Assembly: GCA_965229355.1 (NCBI GenBank)
Contig: OZ245869.1
Coordinates: 2,542,001-2,606,000 of the forward strand
Length of the DNA stretch: 64,000 bases
From: GCA-2737725 sp965229355
GTDB lineage: Bacteria; Pseudomonadota; Alphaproteobacteria; Rhodospirillales; Rhodospirillaceae
Direction: 5' to 3'
Within the stretch, counting starts at the first letter, position 1; each line of letters starts with the position of its first letter. A program made the position numbers and the translations under genes. The notes beneath the pieces are model-generated. The model made no database searches. It saw nothing but the letters and a program-made list of their open reading frames with translations, and was not told where the DNA came from. Below are positions 43,725 to 51,700 of the stretch, one piece after another.

Positions 43725-44432
43725 ATGAATCGCCGCCAGTTTTCGCAAGGCCTTGTTTTGTCAGTGGCAACAGCAACTGTTACACGCCCGGCTCTCGCGA
43801 AAGCTGATGTAACTTTGCGTCGCGATTCAATCACTGCCGCTATCGTTCAATCGCGCGCGGCAGATGTGACCGCGATGATCCGCGAGATTGACCTGCTTTT
43901 TCAGGTGGGCACGAAAGATTTGATCTGCTTCCCAGTTTTGCCAAATGCATCTGTGTTTGATCTGCGCCTGCTGGCACAAAAGGCCGTGCAATATAATGTT
44001 CACATCGCGGCTCATCTGCCGTTAGATGATAAACTCAATCTTGTTTTGGTCACGCCTGCAGGTGAAGTCAAAGCGGGAACGGGAGGGCACGATACTGACA
44101 TCGGCAATGTTGCGCTCATGTCGTCCGCTGATGGTGAACAGGCTATTCCTGCAGAGAGCGAAATTCTGATCAATATCCCTGCTGGGCCGCTCTCGTTTGC
44201 TGCGATGCAAGCATTGGCGCGCGATCACGACTTATATGTATTGGCGGCGACTTCAGTCGGGGATTCATTTATTCAAGCCAGCGGCAGCGCGATTTTAGGG
44301 CCAAATGGCGAAACGCTGGCTGCAGCAGGTTTGGCTTGGACACAAACCGTAGCGGCGACACTGCCGTTGGGGCATTACCGTGCGCATCATCCAGGCGTAC
44401 GTCAGCCGTATCGCGCGAGAATGATGTCTTAA
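43725..44432 (+). CDS. Tat-exported degenerate nitrilase-fold protein
   Basis: A 235-residue protein. MNRRQFSQGLVLSVA ending in PALAKA is a twin-arginine signal peptide. The mature part follows the nitrilase fold: SITAAIVQ, DLICFPVLPN where active members have FPE, ILINIPAG, AMQALARDHDLYVLAAT, and GSAILGPNGETLAAAG. The catalytic Glu position is Val, and no Lys or Cys counterpart is seen. The length is short for the family. It is therefore probably catalytically inactive as an amidase. The start is fixed by the signal peptide and lies one base after the preceding stop. Confidence 0.7.
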   Translation: MNRRQFSQGLVLSVATATVTRPALAKADVTLRRDSITAAIVQSRAADVTAMIREIDLLFQVGTKDLICFPVLPNASVFDLRLLAQKAVQYNVHIAAHLPLDDKLNLVLVTPAGEVKAGTGGHDTDIGNVALMSSADGEQAIPAESEILINIPAGPLSFAAMQALARDHDLYVLAATSVGDSFIQASGSAILGPNGETLAAAGLAWTQTVAATLPLGHYRAHHPGVRQPYRARMMS

Positions 44433-44436
44433 AGGT

Positions 44437-45096
44437 CTACTCGGGGGCCAGTTCCGCTTCTGAGCGTAAGGCACGTACATCGGTAATTACAACATCGCCG
44501 TGCGCTTCAGCGCGGATCGCGCCTGCGGCTTTCAACTGTGAGAACGAGCGGCTGACGGTTTCCATCGTCAGGCCCAAAAAGTCTGCGATGTCCTGTCGTG
44601 TCATGGGAACGTGGATACGCGCGGCTTCTAGGCCCAACAATTCCTGACGGCCTTGCAGATGTAAAATGAATGACGCCACGCGGGCTTTTGAATTCTTACG
44701 GCCTAGCGTGAATACCAAATCCAGCGCGTTGTTCAAAATGCGCGATGACATTTCTGCAAACACCAAGCCCAATTCGGCACGGGTCGCCAATTCATGCTGT
44801 AACTTCGACTTTGGCAGTGACCACACGCTGCCCGTTGTCATGGCTTCGGCGCCGGTGTTGTGCTGTGGCGTGAAGACCAGTCCCAGAAAATCGCCTGGGA
44901 ATAAAAAAGCCAGAATTTGACGTTCGCCGTTCTCACCAAACCTTGTCACCACCACGTTGCCCTCGCTGACGCAAAACACGTCGTTCACCGGATCGCCCTC
45001 GCGGAAGAGGACTTCGCCCGGTTGGAACTGGACCTTCTTGCCTTGCGCGAAAAGGTCCAAAACAGCTTTGGGGGAGGAGAGTTGTGGTGTGGTCAT
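44437..45096 (-). CDS. Crp/Fnr-family transcriptional regulator, FixK-like
   Basis: A 219-residue regulator. Residues about 20-130 form the cyclic-nucleotide-binding-like domain (FQPGEVLFREGDPVNDVFCVSEG). The C-terminal winged helix has TRQDIADFLGLTMETVSRSFSQL (about residues 167-190), the Fnr/FixK recognition helix with ExxSR. The N-terminal Cys cluster of oxygen-sensing Fnr is absent, so it is more like FixK or a redox- or ligand-independent member. The gene is divergent from glycerate kinase. Fnr/FixK proteins usually control low-oxygen metabolism. Its targets are not evident here. Confidence 0.9.
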   Translation of the reverse strand: MTTPQLSSPKAVLDLFAQGKKVQFQPGEVLFREGDPVNDVFCVSEGNVVVTRFGENGERQILAFLFPGDFLGLVFTPQHNTGAEAMTTGSVWSLPKSKLQHELATRAELGLVFAEMSSRILNNALDLVFTLGRKNSKARVASFILHLQGRQELLGLEAARIHVPMTRQDIADFLGLTMETVSRSFSQLKAAGAIRAEAHGDVVITDVRALRSEAELAPE

Positions 45097-45211
45097 ACAT
45101 ATTAGATAGTATATTTTTTTGGCCGCGTCATGGGAGGCCTTTGCAAAATTCCTTGCCCCTCTGCAGGCCCATTGCCATCACACCGCTGGCCCTTTTAAAT
45201 CGGTTATATCC

Positions 45212-46471
45212 GTGGAATTGAACCCCAAAGCCTTTCTTCGCCAGCTTTTTGATACTGCCGTCGCAGCAACCGACCCGCGCAGAGTGGTGCCGCCTTTTTT
45301 GCCGTCCATTCCCAAAGGCAAGCTAATCGTGCTGGGGGCTGGTAAGGGATCTGGGGCTATGGCCGCAGCGGTTGACGCGCACTATGGCGCGGCTGCATCA
45401 GGCCTGGTGGTCACGCGTGATGGCTACAAGCTGCCGACCTCTCACATCACGGTTATGGAAGCATCTCATCCTGTCCCAGATCAGCGTAGCGTTGTCGCGG
45501 CCGAACGTATTTTAGCCATCGCTAAAACAGCCACCGCCGATGACCTTGTCTTGTGCCTGATTTCGGGTGGGGCTTCTGCACTTATGTGCTTGCCTGCTGT
45601 CGGAATAAGTTTTGTCGAAAAGCAGATGATCAACGCGGCATTGTTGAAAAGTGGCGCTGCGATTGATGAAATGAACTGTGTTCGGAAACATCTATCACAG
45701 ATCAAGGGCGGGCGCTTGGCGCAAGCCTCGGGCGCGGCGAAAGTGCTGTCGCTCATCATCTCCGACGTTGTTGGTGATGATATGAGCGTGATTGCATCGG
45801 GGCCCACAGTGGCGGATCCTTCAACCTCGGCGCAGGCGTTCGAGATTTTACAGAAGTATAAAATCGCCGTGAGCGATGCAGTTATCGCCCATTTAAAAGA
45901 TGCGGTTTCTGAAACCCCAAAATCCCTGACGGATGGAGTTGAGAATATTATTGTGACGCGCCCGCGTGATGCGTTTGAAGCGGCAAAGCGGGCCGTGGAA
46001 GCGCAAGGCTTGGCGTGCTTGGATCTTGGGGATCATTTCGCAGGTGATGTGGCGGATGTCGCTGCGGAACACGCCATCATTGTGCGTCGTATCGTTGCGG
46101 GCGAGCACGATATAAAACCGCCGTGTGTGATTCTGTCCGGTGGTGAGGCTACTGTGCGCGTGCGTGGAAATGGAGTCGGCGGCTCTAATACCCAGTTCGC
46201 TTTAGAACTCGCATCTGAATTGAAGGGCCTTCCGGGCGTATACGCTATTGCCTGCGATAGTGACGGGACCGACGGCAATGGCGATCATGCGGGCGCCATT
46301 ATAACTCCTGAGACGCTCTCAGATGCGGCAAAGCAGGGGCTGGACCCGACCAAAGCCTTGGCGACCAACGATACTGCACCCTTTTTCAAGGGTTTGGGGG
46401 ATCTCGTGGTATCTGGCCCCACCTATACAAATGTAAACGACTTTCGGGCCATTTTGATTCTTTCGCCGTGA
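45212..46471 (+). CDS. gckA: Glycerate 2-kinase (GckA/TtuD, MOFRL family)
   Basis: A 419-residue enzyme that phosphorylates D-glycerate to 2-phosphoglycerate; older annotations call the family hydroxypyruvate reductase. Motifs are VLGAGKGSGAMA, LISGGASALM, the MOFRL-domain SGGEATVRVRG followed by GGSNTQFALE, and DSDGTDGNGDHAGA. The frame is open from 45119 (TTG), but the first 31 codons look non-coding. GTG 45212 or TTG 45218 fits the family start (NPKAFLRQLFDTAV). No strong ribosome-binding site is visible, so the start is uncertain. The 115-base upstream gap is shared with the divergent Fnr-like regulator. Confidence 0.88.
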   Translation: MELNPKAFLRQLFDTAVAATDPRRVVPPFLPSIPKGKLIVLGAGKGSGAMAAAVDAHYGAAASGLVVTRDGYKLPTSHITVMEASHPVPDQRSVVAAERILAIAKTATADDLVLCLISGGASALMCLPAVGISFVEKQMINAALLKSGAAIDEMNCVRKHLSQIKGGRLAQASGAAKVLSLIISDVVGDDMSVIASGPTVADPSTSAQAFEILQKYKIAVSDAVIAHLKDAVSETPKSLTDGVENIIVTRPRDAFEAAKRAVEAQGLACLDLGDHFAGDVADVAAEHAIIVRRIVAGEHDIKPPCVILSGGEATVRVRGNGVGGSNTQFALELASELKGLPGVYAIACDSDGTDGNGDHAGAIITPETLSDAAKQGLDPTKALATNDTAPFFKGLGDLVVSGPTYTNVNDFRAILILSP

Positions 46472-46534
46472 TAACTTAATGTCCCAACCGCTGGTTTTGG
46501 TTAGGATAGTTCACGTTGTCACCCAGGAGCCGTC

Positions 46535-46786
46535 ATGGCTGAAAAGCGGTCCGATATTCTTGTGTCGCGTGCGGCAAATTCTTTGCGCAAAGCTGCTGCC
46601 GTGGACCGTTCGCGCCGCGCGGAATTGTCCAGCATCGCCGATTATCTGGAAAGCATGGTCTATCAGGATGAACTTCGCACCGAAGCGCCGATGCGTGATG
46701 ACATGCCGACCAAGCAAGACGGCGTGTCTGTTAGCCGTGAAGTAAAGCGGATGATGAAGCCGTTCAAAGTCCGTTTGGTGAGATAG
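46535..46786 (+). CDS. Small hypothetical protein, 83 residues
   Basis: A short, charged, soluble protein of unknown function with no signal or membrane segment. It is predicted to be largely helical (SRAANSLRKAAAVDRSRRAELSSIADYLESMV) with a basic C-terminus (KRMMKPFKVRLVR). The start has CAGGAG five bases upstream, and codon use is like its neighbours, so I believe it is a real gene. It sits 28 bases before the sensor kinase gene and may share its transcript. I do not recognise a family. Confidence 0.65.
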   Translation: MAEKRSDILVSRAANSLRKAAAVDRSRRAELSSIADYLESMVYQDELRTEAPMRDDMPTKQDGVSVSREVKRMMKPFKVRLVR

Positions 46787-46814
46787 TCATCTGACCACTG
46801 AACGCGATAGTCCC

Positions 46815-48710
46815 ATGACATCTTCCGCGACGATGGCGACAACCCCACAGGGTCATAGCGGTGATGGGGCCACGGCTCTATCTATGACTGGCTATCTGGA
46901 GAGCTTATCCAATGGCATTGCGGTGTTTGACGAACAGGACCGTGTTGTTGAAGCCAATCGTGCCGCATTGGGTTTGATGGGCTACACGCGCGAGGCGATG
47001 ATTGGCAAGCCTGTCGCCGGTGCGTTTCGTATTTTCCTGGAACGGTTACGCTCGCGCAAAGGGAATGTCCTGCCTGCGCGGTTCGAGCATTTCTACGATA
47101 ACGAGTGGTACAGCGTTCAAGCCTCGGTCTTGATGGGGCCAGATGGGCGTACGCCGACTTCTAATTTCATTGTGTCGGCCACAGATATCACGTTCCGCAA
47201 GCGCCGCGAATTTGACTTCATTGAAACAGTGGCGGGCTTGGAAGAAGCAACACGTATCGCGCAAATGGGAACGTTCAAAACAATCTGGCAAACAGGCCAG
47301 ATTGAATGGTCTCCGCATATGTACACGCTGCATGGCGTAACACCTGACACCTATAACCCAGGCAATGGCGGTTACGATCAATTCGTTCACACCGAAGACC
47401 GCGACTATTTCGGCCGTGCCAATCGCGACCTGGCAGAGGGCAATGCCATGGCAAACGTGCAGTACCGCGTCGTACTGCCGGATGGTGTGATGCGGTGGAT
47501 GCGTATTGATAGCCGTGTGTTGTTTGATTCCAGTGGTGCGCCTTACGCCAGCTTCGGGACATGCCAAGACATTACCGAAACCAAGCGTCGGGAAGAGGAA
47601 TTACGCGAATTGCTGCGACGTAATGCTATTCTGTACGAGGCTCTGGAAGCCTCGCCCAATAGCGTTGCGGTGTTGACCAATGAAGATACTGGTTTGACGA
47701 TTCTTTATGTAAACGCCGCATTCGAGAAATTGACGCAGCATAATAGTTTCTCGCTGAACACAGCCAGCCTGGATGCGCTGGTTGCAGACCGAGATGCGTC
47801 AGTATGGCGTACACTGAAGGATGCGCTGGCGGCTTCTGCGGGCGGGGCCTTTGAAGTGGAATGCCGTCGCCGAGATAATTCTGTATTTCCTGCGCAAATT
47901 GAATTGGCGCCTGTACGTGATCATCCGGGACGTGCCGCCACTGCATTTGTCGTGACAGTTCGCGATTTGACGGCGGATAGGGAACGCGCGGCCTTGTTGT
48001 TGCAATCTCAAAAAATGGAAGCGCTGGGCCAGCTTTCGGGTGGCGTGGCGCACGAGATCAACAACCTGCTGCAACCTGTCATCGCGTTGTCGGATTTGGG
48101 CACGGATGTGCTGGAGCGCGATGCCGCTAAGGCCAAGCAGTATTTCGAGGTGATTGGTAATAGTGGCCGTAAGGCGCGCGAAGTCGTGCGCCAAGTGCTG
48201 ACATTTGCGCGCCGTGACACGCCGCAATTGTTGTCACACGATGTTTTGCCGCTTGTGATCGATGCTGTGAATTTGGCGGCGAAGGGGTTGCCGCCCAACA
48301 TTGACGTTGAAACGCATTTCAACCTCGATACGGCCAAAGCCACATTAAGTGCCACGCAGGTGTCGCAGGTGATCTTGAACCTGTTGCGCAACGCATCGGA
48401 CGCTATGAATGGTCGTGGCCGCATCGCCATTCAATTAGAGCGTTGCACAAACGAAGAGATACCCTCGGGGCTGAGCGGGCCAGGGCCATGGATTAGGCTG
48501 AGTGTTAAGGACCAAGGCTGTGGGATTGATGCGCAAGCTTTAGCCCGTGTTTTCGAGCCTTTCTTTACGACCAAACCCGTCGGCAAGGGCACCGGCCTCG
48601 GCATCTCTGTGGTTTACTCAATCGTCTCAAGCTGGGGCGGGACCATCAAGATCGACAGCGAAGTTGATCATGGCACGACCGCAGTGATATACATTCCTGA
48701 GCAGATTTAA
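46815..48710 (+). CDS. Cytoplasmic multi-PAS sensor histidine kinase
   Basis: A 631-residue kinase without membrane segments. Three PAS domains are visible: about residues 25-130, 145-260 (ending SFGTCQDITETKRREE) and 275-390 (ending VVTVRDLTADRERA). The HisKA domain has the phosphorylated His in GGVAHEINNLLQPV (about residue 411). The ATPase domain has NLLRNASDAM, KDQGCGI and GKGTGLGISVVYSIV. It is followed after 30 bases by a single-domain receiver, a likely partner. The HEINNLLQP core is shared with the membrane kinase at 38265, indicating a common subfamily. Confidence 0.92.
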   Translation: MTSSATMATTPQGHSGDGATALSMTGYLESLSNGIAVFDEQDRVVEANRAALGLMGYTREAMIGKPVAGAFRIFLERLRSRKGNVLPARFEHFYDNEWYSVQASVLMGPDGRTPTSNFIVSATDITFRKRREFDFIETVAGLEEATRIAQMGTFKTIWQTGQIEWSPHMYTLHGVTPDTYNPGNGGYDQFVHTEDRDYFGRANRDLAEGNAMANVQYRVVLPDGVMRWMRIDSRVLFDSSGAPYASFGTCQDITETKRREEELRELLRRNAILYEALEASPNSVAVLTNEDTGLTILYVNAAFEKLTQHNSFSLNTASLDALVADRDASVWRTLKDALAASAGGAFEVECRRRDNSVFPAQIELAPVRDHPGRAATAFVVTVRDLTADRERAALLLQSQKMEALGQLSGGVAHEINNLLQPVIALSDLGTDVLERDAAKAKQYFEVIGNSGRKAREVVRQVLTFARRDTPQLLSHDVLPLVIDAVNLAAKGLPPNIDVETHFNLDTAKATLSATQVSQVILNLLRNASDAMNGRGRIAIQLERCTNEEIPSGLSGPGPWIRLSVKDQGCGIDAQALARVFEPFFTTKPVGKGTGLGISVVYSIVSSWGGTIKIDSEVDHGTTAVIYIPEQI

Positions 48711-48740
48711 CCTTTCAGCACGATTTTTTCGGGACAGTTC

Positions 48741-49109
48741 ATGGCGCATATTCTTCTGGTCGAGGACTCGCCTGAAGTCAGCATGTCCGTACGCGAAATC
48801 CTCGGGGCTGCGGGGCATACCGTTGCTGAGACGGCTTCAGGTAAACAGGCCCTGGAACAACTGAAATCTGCGACGTTCGATGCGATTGTGTCTGACATCT
48901 GGATGCCCGAAATGGACGGCATCGCACTGCTGAAAGAGATTCGCGGCAGTGGCAACAAGATCCCGATCGTAGTGATTTCAGGTGGAGCGCCCAATGCGCC
49001 GCTCAGCTATACGGCACCTTTAGCGTCGACCTTTGGGGCTAACGTTGTTTTGTATAAGCCCTTTGAAAAAGAAGAACTGTTGGGCGCGATTAAGTCTGTG
49101 CTGGGTTAA
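48741..49109 (+). CDS. Single-domain response regulator (CheY-like)
   Basis: A 122-residue receiver domain without an output domain. It has the acidic pair in LVEDS, the phosphorylated Asp in VSDIWMPEMDG (about residue 53), Ser in VVISGG (conserved Thr/Ser) and Lys in LYKPFEKEEL. It is the probable phosphoacceptor of the kinase immediately upstream. Lacking an output domain, it may relay phosphate onward or act by protein binding. It ends 7 bases from a convergent MarR-type gene. Confidence 0.9.
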   Translation: MAHILLVEDSPEVSMSVREILGAAGHTVAETASGKQALEQLKSATFDAIVSDIWMPEMDGIALLKEIRGSGNKIPIVVISGGAPNAPLSYTAPLASTFGANVVLYKPFEKEELLGAIKSVLG

Positions 49110-49116
49110 CCCAGCC

Positions 49117-49542
49117 TTACGCTTTCAATAGTTCGCGCAAGACCTTTTCCATATTCACGGCCAAAGACCAGCGTTCGTCATCCGACAGCGCTTCAAGCGC
49201 GCGGGTGAGTTCCTGCAACGGATCGCTTTTCAGCAAGCTCTGGCCTTCTTCCGTTAACATTAAACGGTGAACGCGGCGGTCCTGCTTGTCAGCAACGCGG
49301 CGCAAATAGCCTTTGCGCACCATGGCGGCGACAGTTTGCGAGGCTGTGCCTTTGGTGGTGCCTTGGAATTGAGCGAAACCCGTAACGGTGCGGCGTTCCA
49401 GCGTAGCCTCGTCGAAATAGCGTAGCGCCGCCCACTGCGCGGGGTTCAAGCCCGGCGTGTAGCCCAGATTGTAGGCGGCTTTGCCAACCTGCTCGATTAA
49501 TCGAGCAAGGCCGCGTGTGGATGGTTTGGTTTCTGTTCGCAC
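49117..49542 (-). CDS. MarR-family transcriptional regulator
   Basis: A 141-residue winged-helix regulator. LNPAQWAALRYF, the recognition-helix region GTTKGTASQTVAAMVRKGYLRR and the wing DKQDRRVHRLMLTEEG are typical of MarR. The start appears to be GTG at 49542, without a strong ribosome-binding site. A short inverted repeat, AAACG-AGAA-CGTTT at 49552-49565, lies just upstream and could be an autoregulatory operator. MarR proteins usually repress neighbouring transporter or enzyme genes, but the divergent neighbour here is pyrD, 215 bases away. Confidence 0.88.
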   Translation of the reverse strand: MRTETKPSTRGLARLIEQVGKAAYNLGYTPGLNPAQWAALRYFDEATLERRTVTGFAQFQGTTKGTASQTVAAMVRKGYLRRVADKQDRRVHRLMLTEEGQSLLKSDPLQELTRALEALSDDERWSLAVNMEKVLRELLKA

Positions 49543-49757
49543 GAACGACTTAAACGAGAACGTTTCCCCTAATACGATGGAATATAATGATTAAAAGGCC
49601 AGATCAGAAGCTCTTAATTTGGTCCCTGTGGGCAACATTCTCCCTAAAATTGCGTTTCAATCAGCGATTCATACGGGCTTAAGCCTTCTCGCCTCTGGAT
49701 TTGGTGCCGATCACCCGCTACAGGTCTGCCGGTCAATGTTTCCGGTGCTTTCCCACA

Positions 49758-50828
49758 ATGTCGTTTTACCGTCTTTTGTGGCCGTTGTTGTCTCGCCTCG
49801 AGCCTGAGGCGGCGCATCGCGTCGCGCTTTTGTCGCTGAAGTCTGGCGTTGCGGGTTTGCTGTATCGCAGCCCCCCCGACGACACAGTGCTGCGCACGCA
49901 TGTGTGGGGCCGAACGTTCCCTAATCCCATCGGCTTGGCGCCGGGGTTCGACAAAAATGCCGAAGTGGTGGGGCATATGCCCACGCTCGGGTTTGGCTTT
50001 GCTGAAATCGGTGGGGTGACGCCCTTGCCGCAGCCGGGCAACCCGAAGCCGCGCCTGTTCCGGCTGGCCGAGGACAAAGCCATCATCAACCGTCTGGGCT
50101 TTAACAGCCAGGGTGTGGTGGAGGTGGCCGCGCGGCTGGGACAACTTCGTCGTCATGATCGCGACAGCATTATTGGCGTCAACTTAGGCAAGAATAAAGA
50201 ATCTCCGGACGCTGCTGCTGATTATGTGGCGGGCGTGAAAGCCTTCGCCAATCTGGTGAACTTCATCGTCATTAACGTCTCATCACCCAACACGCCAGGC
50301 TTACGCGCGTTGCAGGATGTCGACAGTTTGGTGACACTCACCCGTGCCGTGCGTGAAGCGCGCGAGCAAACCGGCAGCCACGCACCGCTGTTGTTCAAGA
50401 TCGCGCCTGATTTGGATATTTCCGACACCGCCGATATCTGCCGTGTCGCGCTGGCTGAGAAGATGGATGGGATTGTTATTAGCAACACCACTATTGCCCG
50501 CCCTGACTCATTGCAGTCATCTCATGCGCGCGAAATCGGTGGCTTAAGTGGCGCGCCATTGTTCGGACCGTCCACGCAAATGTTGCGTGAAGTTTACGCC
50601 CTCACCGAAGGGGCGTTGCCGATCATTGGTGTAGGCGGGGTCTCCAACGCCGAGCAAGCGTACGAAAAAATTCGCGGCGGTGCGTCATTGGTGCAGCTTT
50701 ACAGCGCTATGGTGTACGAGGGCCCCGGCATCGTCACCAAAATCAAACAAGGCTTGGCCAAACTTTTGCGCCGCGATGGTTTTAATTCCGTCACGCAAGC
50801 GATCGGCGCTGATCATCGCAAGGCTTAA
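49758..50828 (+). CDS. pyrD: Dihydroorotate dehydrogenase (quinone), class 2
   Basis: A 356-residue FMN enzyme of pyrimidine synthesis, membrane-associated and coupled to quinone. The N-terminal helix MSFYRLLWPLLSRLEPEAAHR is the class 2 membrane and quinone region. Then come NPIGLAPGFDKNAE, GFNSQG, IGVNLGKNKES and FIVINVSSPNTPGLR, which contains the catalytic Ser of class 2 enzymes. PIIGVGGVSNAEQAYEKI and GASLVQLYSAMVYEGP bind FMN phosphate. The start at 49758 matches the family; an open frame extends 19 codons upstream. A HAD phosphatase gene follows after 5 bases. Confidence 0.96.
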   Translation: MSFYRLLWPLLSRLEPEAAHRVALLSLKSGVAGLLYRSPPDDTVLRTHVWGRTFPNPIGLAPGFDKNAEVVGHMPTLGFGFAEIGGVTPLPQPGNPKPRLFRLAEDKAIINRLGFNSQGVVEVAARLGQLRRHDRDSIIGVNLGKNKESPDAAADYVAGVKAFANLVNFIVINVSSPNTPGLRALQDVDSLVTLTRAVREAREQTGSHAPLLFKIAPDLDISDTADICRVALAEKMDGIVISNTTIARPDSLQSSHAREIGGLSGAPLFGPSTQMLREVYALTEGALPIIGVGGVSNAEQAYEKIRGGASLVQLYSAMVYEGPGIVTKIKQGLAKLLRRDGFNSVTQAIGADHRKA

Positions 50829-50833
50829 ACACA

Positions 50834-51700
50834 ATGCTGCATTTAAAATGCCTGCGTGAGATCGCAGACCGTTACGATGGCTTCATTCTGGATTTGTGGG
50901 GCCTGATTCACGATGGCGCCACGCCGTATCCGCCCGCGCGCGCCACGCTGCAAGCGCTGAAAGATGCCGGCAAGAAAACGTTATTACTCTCGAATGCGCC
51001 ACGCCGCGGCTATGCGCTGATCAAGCTCATGACCAGCATGGGCATTGAGCGCGAATTGTACGGCGAAGTACTGTCATCGGGTGAAGCGACGCGCAACGCA
51101 CTCATTGCAAAAGACGATCCGTTTTTCGCAAAGCTCGGCCAAAAAGTTTATCACCTGGGCCCAGAGCGTGACCGCAACATTTTCGACGATGTGAATGTCG
51201 AGGTTGTTGAAACGGTAAGCGCGGCTGATTTCATTCTCAATACTGGCCCGTGGGAGCTCACTCAGAAAGTATCTGATTTCCAAGGCACGCTTGACCAAGC
51301 CATTGTACGCAAACTCCCCATGGTCTGCGCTAACCCCGACATGGTGGTGTTACGCGCAGGTCAAGAAGTGGTGTGTGCCGGTGCCATTGCCGTGCGTTAC
51401 CAAAACATGGGCGGCGATGTTGTCTATCGCGGCAAGCCTGATCCGGCGATTTACCGCGAAGCGGCTACGACTTTAGGGGTAAAAGACTTAAAGAAAGTCG
51501 TCGTCATCGGTGACGCGTTAGAGACTGACATCAAAGGCGGCAATGCCGCTGGGATTGATTCGATCTGGTGCACTGGTGGTATTCACGCGGCGGCACTGGG
51601 CTGCGCGTATGGCGTCGCAGCGCAGCCCGGACGTGCAGAGGAACTGGCCAAAGACGCGGGCCATATTCCGACAGCCACCATCCCCGGATTTATGTGGTAG
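50834..51700 (+). CDS. HAD-superfamily class IIA phosphatase (TIGR01459-like)
   Basis: A 288-residue NagD/pyridoxal-phosphatase-like HAD enzyme. Motif I is FILDLWGLIHDG (the nucleophile Asp and the Gly-rich squiggle). Motif II is LLLSNAPRRG, the class IIA cap is in the middle, and RGKPDPAIYREA with VVIGDALETDIKGGNAAG are motifs III/IV. TIGR01459-like members are common in alphaproteobacteria and of uncertain substrate. It is probably co-transcribed with pyrD. Its last 11 bases overlap the convergent EAL-like gene. Confidence 0.85.
   Translation: MLHLKCLREIADRYDGFILDLWGLIHDGATPYPPARATLQALKDAGKKTLLLSNAPRRGYALIKLMTSMGIERELYGEVLSSGEATRNALIAKDDPFFAKLGQKVYHLGPERDRNIFDDVNVEVVETVSAADFILNTGPWELTQKVSDFQGTLDQAIVRKLPMVCANPDMVVLRAGQEVVCAGAIAVRYQNMGGDVVYRGKPDPAIYREAATTLGVKDLKKVVVIGDALETDIKGGNAAGIDSIWCTGGIHAAALGCAYGVAAQPGRAEELAKDAGHIPTATIPGFMW

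Noticed and set aside
49100..49115. 16-base perfect palindrome GCTGGGTTAACCCAGC at the end of the receiver gene
   Set aside because: It includes the stop codon, has no loop or T tract, and may be chance; no function is claimed.
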